Assembly (NCBI GenBank): GCA_017460805.1
Contig: JAFUAF010000041.1
Location: 1 to 43,753 of the forward strand
Length of the DNA stretch: 43,753 nucleotides
Origin: Bacillota bacterium
Lineage (GTDB): Bacteria; Bacillota; Clostridia; Lachnospirales; CAG-274
Direction of reading: 5' to 3'
Numbering within the stretch: position 1 is the stretch's first letter; each line of letters starts with the position of its first letter. The notes under the pieces were generated by a model. It was given only the letters and a program-made list of their open reading frames with translations. It made no database searches and was not told the DNA's origin. The translations under genes and the position numbers were made by a program. Shown in pieces: positions 23,198-31,658 of this stretch.

Positions 23198-23779
23198 ATG
23201 TTTGTAAAGGAAAGAATGAATAAAAATGCGGTTTTTGTGCACGAAAATGTGTCGCTTGCAAAGGCTGTTTCCATAATGAAGGAATCAAGGCATAAAAGAC
23301 TGCCAGTTGTGGACGAAAACAACAAGCCCGTCGGGGTCATAAACCGTTATGATATCGAGGCTTTGGGCTCGCCTAATTTTTTGCTTTCAAATACAAAAGT
23401 CGGCGATATCATGGAATCGAGCTGCAATAAAATAAATGAAAACTCGCTTCTTGAGGACTGTGCTCTGGTAATGAAAGACAATAAAACAAATTTTCTGCCC
23501 GTAGTCAACAACGACAATGAACTTGCGGGTGTTATAACGGGGTTTGATGTGCTTAAAGGCCTTATGAAGCTTATCAGCATAAACGGCGAGGGCTGCCGCA
23601 TGATGGTAAACAGCGTTGATGCGGCGGGAATAGCAAACCTTGTTTCGCGAAGCGGTAAAATCAAATGTATTATCGTTGACAACGGCTGTACTATCGTAAA
23701 ATTTGATGCCAATAACAGCGACGAGGTAAAAGAAAGGGTAAACGCACAGTACGATGTGGTTTATTTTGTGGAGAAATGA
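23198..23779 (+). CDS. Tandem CBS-domain protein (AcuB-like)
   Basis: 193 residues from ATG 23198, preceded by GGGGGTG. Two CBS motifs, about 1-55 (VSLAKAVSIMKESRHKRLPVVDE, PVGVINRYDI) and about 65-120 (LLEDCALVMKDNKTNFLPVV, LAGVITGFDVL), followed by an ACT-like stretch (about 125-193). CBS pairs bind adenine nucleotides and act as sensors; the controlled partner is unknown. Its stop overlaps the AlkD start by four bases, so the two are translated together. Transcription probably enters through the MITE-like element. Confidence 0.88.
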   Translation: MFVKERMNKNAVFVHENVSLAKAVSIMKESRHKRLPVVDENNKPVGVINRYDIEALGSPNFLLSNTKVGDIMESSCNKINENSLLEDCALVMKDNKTNFLPVVNNDNELAGVITGFDVLKGLMKLISINGEGCRMMVNSVDAAGIANLVSRSGKIKCIIVDNGCTIVKFDANNSDEVKERVNAQYDVVYFVEK

Positions 23780-24459
23780 AAGAGATAAAAGATTTTTTGC
23801 TTGAAAACGCGGATGAAAAGCACAGGGATTTTCATGTATCGCTCACTCCGGGGCTTGAAAAGGATAAAACACTTGGCATAAAAATACCCGTTTTGCGTAA
23901 ATTTGCCAAGGAACTGAGCAAAAAAGGCGTAACGCCCGATATGGTCGATAACGAATATTTTGAAGAGACCGTCATACGCGGTATGCTTATCGGTTTTGCA
24001 AAATACCCCGATTTTGAGAGTTTTAAAGCGGCGGTGGAGGGCTATATCCCCTATATCGACAGTTGGGGCGTGTGCGACATTTTCTGCGGCGGTTTAAAGC
24101 AGACAAAGAAATTTCTTCTGCAGACTTTTGAATTTCTTCTGCCTTATGCGGTATCGGAAAAGGAGTATGAGGCAAGGTTTGCGGCAGTTATGCTTTTAAG
24201 CTATTTTATAAATGACGAATATATCGACAAAACACTTGAAACGCTTTATAAAATAAAACAAGAGGATTACTATGCAAAAATGGCTGTTGCATGGGCGTAC
24301 TCCGTAGCGTTTGTGAAGTTTTACGATAAGACAAAGGACTTTATTTTAACACACGATCTGGATAAATTCACACATAATAAAGCCATACAAAAAGCCTGCG
24401 AGTCCTACCGCATAGATGCGGATAAAAAGGACGAACTTCGCAGGCTGAAAAAATCATAA
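23776..24459 (+). CDS. AlkD-type DNA alkylation repair glycosylase
   Basis: 227 residues of HEAT-like helical repeats. The opening RDFHVSLTPGLEKDKTLGIKIPVLRKFAKEL and the region YIDSWGVCDIFCGGLK (with the W and D that line the DNA-facing groove of AlkD) identify the family, which excises 3-methyladenine and 7-methylguanine bases. ATG overlaps the CBS stop. Its 3' end overlaps the convergent HIT gene by 6 bases. Confidence 0.9.
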   Translation: MKEIKDFLLENADEKHRDFHVSLTPGLEKDKTLGIKIPVLRKFAKELSKKGVTPDMVDNEYFEETVIRGMLIGFAKYPDFESFKAAVEGYIPYIDSWGVCDIFCGGLKQTKKFLLQTFEFLLPYAVSEKEYEARFAAVMLLSYFINDEYIDKTLETLYKIKQEDYYAKMAVAWAYSVAFVKFYDKTKDFILTHDLDKFTHNKAIQKACESYRIDADKKDELRRLKKS

Positions 24460-24870
24460 ATTGGACTTTATCTTCTCGATAATTTCCTTATACTCATCGT
24501 CGGTCAGATACTTAGGCGGATTTACATTCATCTCGAATGTGCCGCCGAAGGTATGGCCGTCTTTTTGTTTGGGCACGATATGTACATGAAGGTGGGGAAG
24601 AGTATCGCTGAACATACCGTAGTTTACCTTTGCGGGGTTCACGCTCTTTGCGATAGCCTTGCCGACTGTCTGCATATCCTTGATAAAAAGTGCGGCTTCT
24701 TCGGGTGTAAGGTCGGTAAGTTCCTTGCCGTGCTCCTTATAAGCGATAACGCAGCGGCCGTAGTAGGTCTGTTCCCTGAATAAATATAACTTTGTAACGC
24801 CAAGTTCCGCAATAGGGATCATAAGTGAGTCAAGTTTTGCTTTGTTTTTGCAGTATAAACAATTTTCCAT
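24454..24870 (-). CDS. HIT-family nucleotide hydrolase/transferase
   Basis: 138 residues from ATG 24870 (GGAG nine bases upstream; the frame upstream is not conserved). The histidine triad HLHVHIV has H93, H95 and H97, with nucleophile H95 or H97 by family convention. An N-terminal CLYCKNK could hold a metal. Such proteins hydrolyse AMP-linked or dinucleoside polyphosphate compounds. The full target is unknown. Own promoter at 24899-24927, placed over the stop codon of the next gene. Confidence 0.9.
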   Translation of the reverse strand: MENCLYCKNKAKLDSLMIPIAELGVTKLYLFREQTYYGRCVIAYKEHGKELTDLTPEEAALFIKDMQTVGKAIAKSVNPAKVNYGMFSDTLPHLHVHIVPKQKDGHTFGGTFEMNVNPPKYLTDDEYKEIIEKIKSNL

Positions 24871-24898
24871 AAAGCATTTCTCCTTTGTGTTTTTTTTA

Positions 24899-24927
24899 AT
24901 TATAATACAAATTTTGGTTTGGGTCAA
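24899..24927 (-). promoter_or_regulatory. Promoter of the HIT gene
   Basis: Minus strand TTGACC (24922-24927) and TATAAT (24899-24904), 17-base spacer. It overlaps the last codons and stop of the upstream YkvI-like gene, so the HIT gene is read independently. Confidence 0.8.
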
Positions 24928-25886
24928 TCTTTTTTAAGCGGACAGAACAATATTCCCGCAAGCAGGCCGCTGCCTATTATCCCGAATAAAAAATAGATCT
25001 TTGACACTATCCCCGAAAAGCCGACAAGGGAAAGACAAAAGCCAAGCGCGCAAATAAGCGGCACGGGCACAGCCGCTTTAAGGCATACGGCGTTTGAAAG
25101 AGCGGTAGTCAGCAGGGCGCAGAAAAGAATGATACAGTAAATAAGTGTGAATATCCTGCTGCCTTTTATAAGCGAATATACGGGCAGGACGGCTTTGCAT
25201 CCGACAACGGCACAGCCAAGCGAGATAGAAGCTGTTAAAACAATAATAAAAATAATTGCGGATGCGGTTTTTATCTGCTTTTTGCCAAGGTCTTGACAGC
25301 AGAACAGCACGGCAGAGGCGGTAAGGATATTATAAGAGGTGTAAATAAGCGCATTGGGTATGCAGGCGATATCAAAATTTGCGCCGTCAAAAATGTTTTT
25401 CGGAAAATATTTTATGCCGATGACATAACAGCCCGTGACCATAACGGGGCAGAGAATACAGCTTATAAACGAAAGCCCTTTTGTGCCGAAATGCAGTATA
25501 AAAGCGCATAAAAGACAGAATATCAGACTTCCTGCGGGACGCATAAGCCCCAAAATGCCGCAAAGTTCTCCGAAAGCCGCAGACATTGACGAAAAAATAA
25601 CGATAAAAAACAATTCGCTGAAAAAATATATCCCGTTTCCCAAAGGCCTGCCGAATAAAAAATACAGCAGGCCTTTATAGCTTTTTATGCGGTATTCTTT
25701 GCTTATTAAAAGTGTCTTGTATGCGGATATCCCAAATAAAAGTGCGGATATTAATACCCCGCAAATGCCGCTTATGACGGACTTTGAAAAAAAGTAAACA
25801 CATAGTTCTTTACCCGTTGCAAAGCCTGCGCCTATAAGTGCGGTGATATAAATAAATGCTGTTTTTGCAGTCTTTTTTTCTGTCAT
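24924..25886 (-). CDS. YkvI-like membrane transporter (LeuT-type fold family)
   Basis: 320 residues with about ten hydrophobic segments. The first carries IGAGFATGKEL, the broken-helix motif that marks the YkvI family, related to APC-type amino-acid carriers. Substrate unknown. Several Cys residues are in membrane helices. A weak AAAGGA lies before ATG 25886. No partner gene is adjacent, and the downstream HIT gene has its own promoter. Confidence 0.82.
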   Translation of the reverse strand: MTEKKTAKTAFIYITALIGAGFATGKELCVYFFSKSVISGICGVLISALLFGISAYKTLLISKEYRIKSYKGLLYFLFGRPLGNGIYFFSELFFIVIFSSMSAAFGELCGILGLMRPAGSLIFCLLCAFILHFGTKGLSFISCILCPVMVTGCYVIGIKYFPKNIFDGANFDIACIPNALIYTSYNILTASAVLFCCQDLGKKQIKTASAIIFIIVLTASISLGCAVVGCKAVLPVYSLIKGSRIFTLIYCIILFCALLTTALSNAVCLKAAVPVPLICALGFCLSLVGFSGIVSKIYFLFGIIGSGLLAGILFCPLKKD

Positions 25887-25947
25887 GCAACAAATTCCTT
25901 TTTTTATAATTATATTAAAAAATTATGAAAATATTTGAAAAAACTCT

Positions 25948-25975
25948 TTTATTTTGAGTAAAACTATGGTAAAAT
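25948..25975 (+). promoter_or_regulatory. Possible promoter of the rph-rdgB-yfcE-tex operon
   Basis: TTTATT (25948-25953), 16 bases, TAAAAT (25970-25975). An alternative -35 is TTGAAA at 25936. A small hairpin TGCGC/GCGCA (about 25992-26008) lies in the leader before the AAAGGGG of rph. Confidence 0.4.
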
Positions 25976-26026
25976 ATTAACATAGGAAAACTGCGCGTAC
26001 TCAGCGCAAACGAAAGGGGTGTCCGT

Positions 26027-26743
26027 ATGAGACCGGACAACAGAAATTACGACGAATTAAGACCCGTAAAGATGACAACAAACTACATTATTCATCCCGA
26101 GGGTTCGGTCCTTATTGAAATGGGCAATACAAAGGTAATTTGCAATGCTTCCGTCGAGGAAAGTGTGCCGCCTTTTAAAAAGCTCAGCGGCGAGGGTTGG
26201 GTAACGGCCGAATATTCCATGCTGCCAAGGGCAACAAATACGCGCAACAAGCGCGATATATCAAAGGGCAAACAAAACGCAAGAAGCGTTGAGATACAGC
26301 GCCTTATAGGACGCTCACTTCGCATGGCCGTGGATATGTCGCTGCTTGGCGAGCGTTCCATAACGATAGACTGTGATGTTATCCAGGCTGACGGCGGTAC
26401 AAGAACAGCTTCTATCACGGGCGGCTTTGTCGCTTTGTATCTGGCTTGTGAAAAGCTTGTAAAAGACGGCGTTATAGAAAAAAGTCCCATAAAAAATATG
26501 GTAAGCGCCATAAGTGTGGGTATTGTAAACGGCAAGCCCAGTCTTGACCTTTGCTATGAGGAGGACTCCCATGCAGAGGTGGATATGAATGTCGTTATGA
26601 CCGACAAGGGAGAGTTTATTGAATTGCAGGGAACGGGCGAAGGCAATACATTTACCGTTGACGAACTTAACAGTTTGCTTGAACTTGCAAAAAAAGGAAA
26701 TGAACAGTTGAACACTATCCAAAGGCAGGTGCTTGGAATATGA
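26027..26743 (+). CDS. rph: Ribonuclease PH
   Basis: Phosphate-dependent 3'-5' exonuclease that trims tRNA precursors. 238 residues, starting [16 protein letters not shown], with [25 protein letters not shown], the RNase PH signature. [19 protein letters not shown] (active-site Asp residues) is also present. First gene of the rph-rdgB pair, overlapping rdgB by four bases. This gene order is common in Firmicutes. Confidence 0.97.
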   Translation: MRPDNRNYDELRPVKMTTNYIIHPEGSVLIEMGNTKVICNASVEESVPPFKKLSGEGWVTAEYSMLPRATNTRNKRDISKGKQNARSVEIQRLIGRSLRMAVDMSLLGERSITIDCDVIQADGGTRTASITGGFVALYLACEKLVKDGVIEKSPIKNMVSAISVGIVNGKPSLDLCYEEDSHAEVDMNVVMTDKGEFIELQGTGEGNTFTVDELNSLLELAKKGNEQLNTIQRQVLGI

Positions 26744-27333
26744 AAGTTGTATTTGCAACAAAAAACAAGGATAAACTTAAAGAGGTACGCGAGATACTTG
26801 CTCCCGATTTTGAGGTGATCTCAATGACGGAAGCGGGTGTTGATATAGATGTGGAAGAGGACGGCACGACTTTTGAGGAAAATGCCATTAAAAAGGCGGA
26901 GACCGTTATGAAGCTTTGCGGCGAGATCACTATTGCGGACGACTCGGGGCTTGAAGTCGATTTTTTAAACGGCGAACCCGGTGTATATTCTTCACGCTAT
27001 ATGGGCGAAGATACTCCTTACACCATAAAAAATCAGGCTATCATAGACAGACTGAAAGATGCAAGAGGCTCGCAGCGTTCCGCACGCTATACCTGCGCCG
27101 TGGCTGTTGCGCTTCCGGGTAAATATACCCTTATCGTGCAGGAAAGCTGCGAGGGCGAGATAACCAAAGAGCCAAAGGGCGATAACGGCTTCGGCTATGA
27201 CCCCATTTTCTATGTACAAAGGTACAAAAAGACAATGGCGGAGCTGACAATGGAGCAGAAAAACAAGATAAGTCACCGCGGCAAGGCGTTTCGAGCCGTT
27301 GCCGAAAGACTTCGCAGTATAGAATTTGAATAA
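26740..27333 (+). CDS. rdgB: XTP/dITP diphosphatase (RdgB/HAM1)
   Basis: Removes deaminated purine nucleotides (dITP, XTP) from the pool. 197 residues with [38 protein letters not shown] and [12 protein letters not shown], all essential motifs of the family. ATG overlaps the rph stop. The metallophosphatase gene follows after 20 bases. Confidence 0.97.
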   Translation: MKVVFATKNKDKLKEVREILAPDFEVISMTEAGVDIDVEEDGTTFEENAIKKAETVMKLCGEITIADDSGLEVDFLNGEPGVYSSRYMGEDTPYTIKNQAIIDRLKDARGSQRSARYTCAVAVALPGKYTLIVQESCEGEITKEPKGDNGFGYDPIFYVQRYKKTMAELTMEQKNKISHRGKAFRAVAERLRSIEFE

Positions 27334-27353
27334 ACCGGTAAAAGAGTGATAAA

Positions 27354-27836
27354 ATGAGAGCACTTGTTTTAAGTGATACACACCGCAGCTTAAACAGAGT
27401 GGTCAAGCTTCTTTATGATATAGGCGATGAGATAGACCTTGTTATACACCTTGGCGACAATACCGAGGATGCTGCGTTTATAAAACAAAACTTCAAATTG
27501 CCCGTTCTTAATGTAGCCGGCAATTGCGATCACGATACCGCAGTTTCGGACGAACTGTTGGAGGAGGTCGAAGGAAAAAAGATCTATATGACCCACGGTC
27601 ATAAATACAGTATAAAATACGGAAATGCGGATGCGCTTTTGTACCGTGCGCTGGAGCTTGAAGCGGATATCTGTCTTTTCGGACATACACATATACCGTT
27701 TTTGCAGGTCATACGCGGCATTGTGGTCATGAACCCGGGCAGTATTTCTTTGCCGAGGGGCGGCGCAAAGGCGTGCTACGGCATTTTAAAAATAGAGGAC
27801 GGCGAGATATATCCGTCCTTGGTTGAATGGAGATAA
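27354..27836 (+). CDS. YfcE/MJ0936-type metallophosphodiesterase
   Basis: 160 residues with the complete two-metal site: SDTH (D8, H10), HLGDNTED, GNCD, THGHKY and FGHTH, then NPGSISLPR. Small enzymes of this type hydrolyse phosphodiesters in vitro; the biological substrate is not established. Fits in the operon with rph and rdgB (nucleotide housekeeping). tex starts 3 bases after its stop. Confidence 0.92.
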   Translation: MRALVLSDTHRSLNRVVKLLYDIGDEIDLVIHLGDNTEDAAFIKQNFKLPVLNVAGNCDHDTAVSDELLEEVEGKKIYMTHGHKYSIKYGNADALLYRALELEADICLFGHTHIPFLQVIRGIVVMNPGSISLPRGGAKACYGILKIEDGEIYPSLVEWR

Positions 27837-27839
27837 ACT

Positions 27840-29987
27840 ATGTTTGATGAAAAACTTGCTTTGCAGCAGGAATTTAATTTAAGACCCACACAGGTGGAAA
27901 ACACGATAAAGCTGATAGACGAGGGCAATACTATCCCCTTTATCGCTCGATACAGAAAGGAAATGACGGGCTCGCTTGACGACCAGGTTTTAAGGGAACT
28001 TTACGACAGATTGATGTATCTGCGAAACCTTAACGAAAAGTGCGAGCAGACAAAAAAGCTGATAGAAGAGCAGGGCGCGCTTACAGACGAGATAGCCGCT
28101 GCGCTTGACAACGCAAAAACCTTGTCCGAGATAGAGGATATCTACCGTCCTTTCCGACCCAAAAGACGTACCCGTGCGACTATCGCAAAGGAAAAGGGTC
28201 TTCAGCCTTTGGCGGATCTTATTATGCTTCAGCTTTCGGATGAGGATATTATCAAAGAAGCCGAAAAATACATAAACGAGGAAAAGGAAGTCCTGACAGC
28301 AGAGCAGGCGCTTGAGGGTGCGGCGGACATTATTGCCGAAATGATATCCGACAGCGCAGATTATCGTAAAATAATAAGAAAACTGACTTTTGACAAGGGT
28401 GTGCTTGAAGTTAAGGCGGCAGACCCCGAACAGCAGTCGGTATATGAAATGTACTACGATTTTAAAGAACCCGTAAAAAAAATGGCGGGACACCGTGTAC
28501 TTGCCGTAAACCGCGGCGAAAAAGAGGGTGTTTTATCCGTTAAGCTGGAAGCGCCCGTTGAGGATATTTACAGCAAGCTTAAAAAAGAGATCGTCTTCTC
28601 CAAAAAATTGGATGTTGTTGAATTTCTTACAAATACCATAGACGACAGCTACAAGCGTCTTATTGCGCCGTCTATCGAACGTGAGATAAGAAACGACCTG
28701 ACCGAAAAGGCGGAGGAAAGCGCAATTAAAGTATTCGGCGAAAACCTTCGTCAGCTGCTTTTGCAGGCACCCATAAAAGGAAAGGTAGTGCTTGCACTTG
28801 ACCCGGGGTTTAGAACGGGCTGTAAGGTGGCTGTTATCGACGGTTTCGGAAAGGTGCTCGATACGGGCGTTATCTATCCCGTACCTCCCCACAACAAAAT
28901 AGATGCCGCAAACAAAATTCTTACCGCAATGATAAACAAACACGGTGTAGATATCATCGCCATAGGCAACGGCACGGCTTCAAGAGAAACGGAGCAGTTT
29001 GCGGTAAATCTTATAAAGTCACTTAAAAAAGAGATCTATTATATAATCGTAAACGAGGCGGGCGCATCCGTTTATTCCGCATCAAAACTCGGCGCGGAGG
29101 AATTCCCCGAATATGATGTTGCGTTAAGAAGTGCCGTTTCTATCGGCAGACGTTTGCAGGATCCTCTTGCGGAACTTGTTAAAATTGACCCGAAGAGTAT
29201 CGGTGTGGGGCAGTATCAGCATGATATGAACCAGAAACTGCTTGGCGAAGCGCTCGGCGGTGTTGTGGAGGGCTGTGTAAACAGCGTCGGTATCGACCTG
29301 AATACGGCATCTCCGTCGCTTTTGGGCTATGTTGCGGGTATATCGGGCACGGTAGCAAAAAATATCATCACATACAGACAGGACAACGGTCCGTTTACCG
29401 ACAGAAAACAGCTTTTAAAGGTCAGCAAATTAGGCCCGAAGGCTTATGAGCAATGTGCGGGTTTCCTGCGTATAGACGGCGGCAAAGAGCCTTTTGACAA
29501 TACGGGTGTTCACCCCGAAAGCTACGGCATAGCAGAGGAACTTTTAACAAAACTCGGCTATTCAAAATCCGACCTTACAAATAAAGGGCTCGACCTTTCC
29601 AAAAAGATAAAGGATATAAAGAAACTTGCGGCCGAAATGAATGTCGGTGTACCCACATTGACCGATATTGTAAAAGAGCTTGAAAAGCCCGGACGCGACC
29701 CGCGTGACGAAATGCCCAAGCCCATTTTAAGAAGTGATGTAATGGGTATTGAGGACTTGTCCGAGGGTATGATAATGCGCGGTACTGTCCGCAATGTTAT
29801 TGACTTTGGCGCATTTGTGGATATCGGCGTTCATCAGGACGGTCTTGTGCATATCTCGCGTATGTCAAAAAAATATATCAAGCACCCGCTTGAAGCCGTA
29901 AGCGTAGGCGATATAGTCGAAGTAAAAGTTATCGGCGTAGACGTTAAAAAACAGCGTATCTCGCTTTCTATGCTTTTGGATGAATAA
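27840..29987 (+). CDS. tex: Tex-family RNA-binding transcription accessory protein
   Basis: 715 residues, normal length. Helical N-terminal Tex region, YqgF/RNase H-like domain (about 325-430: LALDPGFRTGCKVAVID), helix-hairpin-helix pair (about 480-560: GIDLNTASPSLLGYVAGI) and C-terminal S1 RNA-binding domain (about 640-712: GTVRNVIDFGAFVDIGVHQDGLVHIS). Role in transcription/RNA metabolism is general. The last six codons plus stop are followed directly by a second near-copy (29988-30005) encoding the same MLLDE-stop. Terminator at 30016-30042 closes the operon. Confidence 0.96.
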   Translation: MFDEKLALQQEFNLRPTQVENTIKLIDEGNTIPFIARYRKEMTGSLDDQVLRELYDRLMYLRNLNEKCEQTKKLIEEQGALTDEIAAALDNAKTLSEIEDIYRPFRPKRRTRATIAKEKGLQPLADLIMLQLSDEDIIKEAEKYINEEKEVLTAEQALEGAADIIAEMISDSADYRKIIRKLTFDKGVLEVKAADPEQQSVYEMYYDFKEPVKKMAGHRVLAVNRGEKEGVLSVKLEAPVEDIYSKLKKEIVFSKKLDVVEFLTNTIDDSYKRLIAPSIEREIRNDLTEKAEESAIKVFGENLRQLLLQAPIKGKVVLALDPGFRTGCKVAVIDGFGKVLDTGVIYPVPPHNKIDAANKILTAMINKHGVDIIAIGNGTASRETEQFAVNLIKSLKKEIYYIIVNEAGASVYSASKLGAEEFPEYDVALRSAVSIGRRLQDPLAELVKIDPKSIGVGQYQHDMNQKLLGEALGGVVEGCVNSVGIDLNTASPSLLGYVAGISGTVAKNIITYRQDNGPFTDRKQLLKVSKLGPKAYEQCAGFLRIDGGKEPFDNTGVHPESYGIAEELLTKLGYSKSDLTNKGLDLSKKIKDIKKLAAEMNVGVPTLTDIVKELEKPGRDPRDEMPKPILRSDVMGIEDLSEGMIMRGTVRNVIDFGAFVDIGVHQDGLVHISRMSKKYIKHPLEAVSVGDIVEVKVIGVDVKKQRISLSMLLDE

Positions 29988-30015
29988 ATGCTATTAGATG
30001 AATAAAATAATATGT

Positions 30016-30042
30016 AAAGGCTGCATTTCGCAGCCTTTTTTA
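30016..30042 (+). terminator. Rho-independent terminator after tex
   Basis: AAGGCTGC (30017-30024) pairs with GCAGCCTT (30030-30037) around ATTTC, followed by TTTTTT. It also can serve the convergent DUF1540 gene, since the other side is A-rich. Confidence 0.92.
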
Positions 30043-30047
30043 ATAAG

Positions 30048-30200
30048 TTACATTTCAAAACTGCGGCATTCGGTCTCGGATGTCGTTTTTGCGTTCTGGC
30101 ACATATCGTTGCCCACAAGGATATCACTTAACGAACAAAAATGTCCCTCGTTGTGCTTACAGCTGTCAACGCGACACTTGATGGATTGATTGATACTCAT
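30048..30200 (-). CDS. DUF1540 cysteine-rich small protein
   Basis: 50 residues, ATG 30200 with GGAGG nine bases upstream. Sequence features: IKCRVDSCKHNEGHFCSLSDILVG then a late CQNA and ETECRSFEM, giving five cysteines in the DUF1540 arrangement (C-x4-C-x7-C). Single-copy of the motif. Probably binds a metal; function not known. Stands alone on the minus strand, convergent with tex. The 136 bases between it and the DUF2974 gene hold only A+T-rich spacer; I see no clear promoter. Confidence 0.88.
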   Translation of the reverse strand: MSINQSIKCRVDSCKHNEGHFCSLSDILVGNDMCQNAKTTSETECRSFEM

Positions 30201-30336
30201 AATATCTACCTCCGTTTTTATTTTTTGTTAGCTGCAATTTTATTTTTTGCATTGTTTATACATATATTCATGTTAAAAAATGTATGGTATTTTAAACAAT
30301 CAGCAGCAGTCTGTTCTTTTTGAAAAAACGGGGTTA

Positions 30337-31521
30337 TTACTGCTCCGTCTTATGATGGATAACATGCGGAGTCGGAAGCTTCGGCGGTACGGGAAGTTTA
30401 GGCGGCGACGGAAGTTTTGTGTTTCGTGCCGCCTTTTCAAGTTCTTCAAGTATTTTTTCAAAACCCGTTTCGCCAAGCAGCGAAAGCGCATCCTTTGTGG
30501 TTTTCCACCTTTCGGGAGGAAGCTTTGAGATAGCGCTCAAGATAGCGGTGTAGGACGAAAGTTTATGCTCGCGTATATCTTTGAGTGTTTCCTTGTCAGA
30601 GGCTTCTATAACATCAAATATACTGTCAAAGACGATCTGACGGGTATCGTCATCAAGCTCCGAGAACCATTGGTCAAGGACTTTGTTTATAAAAGTGCTT
30701 GATTTGGATAAGGTATCGGCACATTCAAAATGTTTGCCGAGCACCTGCCACGAATATGCAAAATGCTGCAATATGCCGTGCTCGCTGCTTAAAACGATTT
30801 TGTTTTCAACATGAGAGTTCAGAAGCTGTCCTATTATCGAACTGCGGGGAACAATGGCTGTTATGCGGCCTATCATTTTTTTGTAGCGTTCGGTTTCCGT
30901 TACGTCTTCACGAAAACCCGGGCCGTCAAAGGCAAATACTCTTCCTATGCGGTCGGCTATCTTTTCTTTGCAGAAAACAGAAGCGTAAATGGCAAGATTG
31001 CTGCCCTTTGAATGTCCGCCGACATAGATCGTGTCCGTTGGCGAAAAACTGTCGAGATATTTTGTGGCACATACCTGAGCGGGAGTGCCTGTCATAAAGC
31101 TGAAATTAAAATCCTCTTTCCAGCCTGCGATAGTGCCGTCTGTGCCGCGGTAGGATATATATTTCGACCCGTTTGGCAAAACACAGGTAATAGCCGAAAA
31201 CTGCAAGGCTTCCTTGCTGTCAACGCGGTTTACATAGCCGCACAGTTCTATATTGCCGAAACGCTCTGTTTCGGCTAATTTTTTTAAAAGCTTCATATCT
31301 TCGTCAAAACTGAAAAACACAAGCCTTTCGTCAACTTTTTCGGGTTTGTATAAAGCGTAAGCATCCTTAATGGATATCTGCTCGTCAAATCTTTCGGAAA
31401 CTATCCCGTCAAAAACTATATAGCTAAGCTGTGCCAGAATAAGCGCATCCACATTGTTCAATGGGTCGGCATCAAAGCTGAGGTCGCCGCGCCAGTCCAG
31501 ATAATCGAGTATATTTGACAA
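30337..31521 (-). CDS. DUF2974 (Mbeg1-like) alpha/beta-hydrolase
   Basis: 394 residues starting at TTG 31521, seven bases after AGGAGGG; no ATG gives a similar fit. Lipase-like core: YISYRGTDGTIAGWKEDF (oxyanion region) and the nucleophile elbow GGHSKGSNLA with S171, then FAFDGPGF. The family includes membrane-acting hydrolases of unknown substrate. After about 300 the sequence is helical and ends in a Pro/Lys-rich repeat (PPKLPVPPKLPTP). Own promoter, divergent from the xylan operon. Confidence 0.9.
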   Translation of the reverse strand: MSNILDYLDWRGDLSFDADPLNNVDALILAQLSYIVFDGIVSERFDEQISIKDAYALYKPEKVDERLVFFSFDEDMKLLKKLAETERFGNIELCGYVNRVDSKEALQFSAITCVLPNGSKYISYRGTDGTIAGWKEDFNFSFMTGTPAQVCATKYLDSFSPTDTIYVGGHSKGSNLAIYASVFCKEKIADRIGRVFAFDGPGFREDVTETERYKKMIGRITAIVPRSSIIGQLLNSHVENKIVLSSEHGILQHFAYSWQVLGKHFECADTLSKSSTFINKVLDQWFSELDDDTRQIVFDSIFDVIEASDKETLKDIREHKLSSYTAILSAISKLPPERWKTTKDALSLLGETGFEKILEELEKAARNTKLPSPPKLPVPPKLPTPHVIHHKTEQ

Positions 31522-31544
31522 AATCTATCCCTCCTTTTATAATA

Positions 31545-31573
31545 ATTATAACAATAAAAACTATTTTTATCAA
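31545..31573 (-). promoter_or_regulatory. Promoter of the DUF2974 gene
   Basis: Minus strand TTGATA (31568-31573) and TATAAT (31545-31550), 17-base spacer. It stands back to back with the plus-strand promoter at 31588-31615; the -35 boxes are 14 bases apart, so a regulator bound there could affect both. Confidence 0.8.
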
Positions 31574-31587
31574 TAAGAAAATAGGAC

Positions 31588-31615
31588 TTGCATTATTAAA
31601 AATATATGTTATAAT
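31588..31615 (+). promoter_or_regulatory. Promoter of the pentose (GH43/PL1/xylAB) operon
   Basis: TTGCAT (31588-31593), 16 bases, TATAAT (31610-31615). Predicted transcription start is about 31622, immediately before the palindrome at 31624-31636. Confidence 0.78.
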
Positions 31616-31623
31616 TGAGTTAA

Positions 31624-31636
31624 GTAACAATGTTAC
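31624..31636. promoter_or_regulatory. Candidate operator GTAAC-AAT-GTTAC
   Basis: A 13-base perfect palindrome with a 3-base centre, placed at the expected transcription start of the operon and before the AAAGGAG of its first gene. Position fits a repressor site. It does not look like the known XylR (ROK) box. No regulator gene lies beside the operon. Confidence 0.5.
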
Positions 31637-31658
31637 CAAACAGAAAGGAGTGCTTTTC

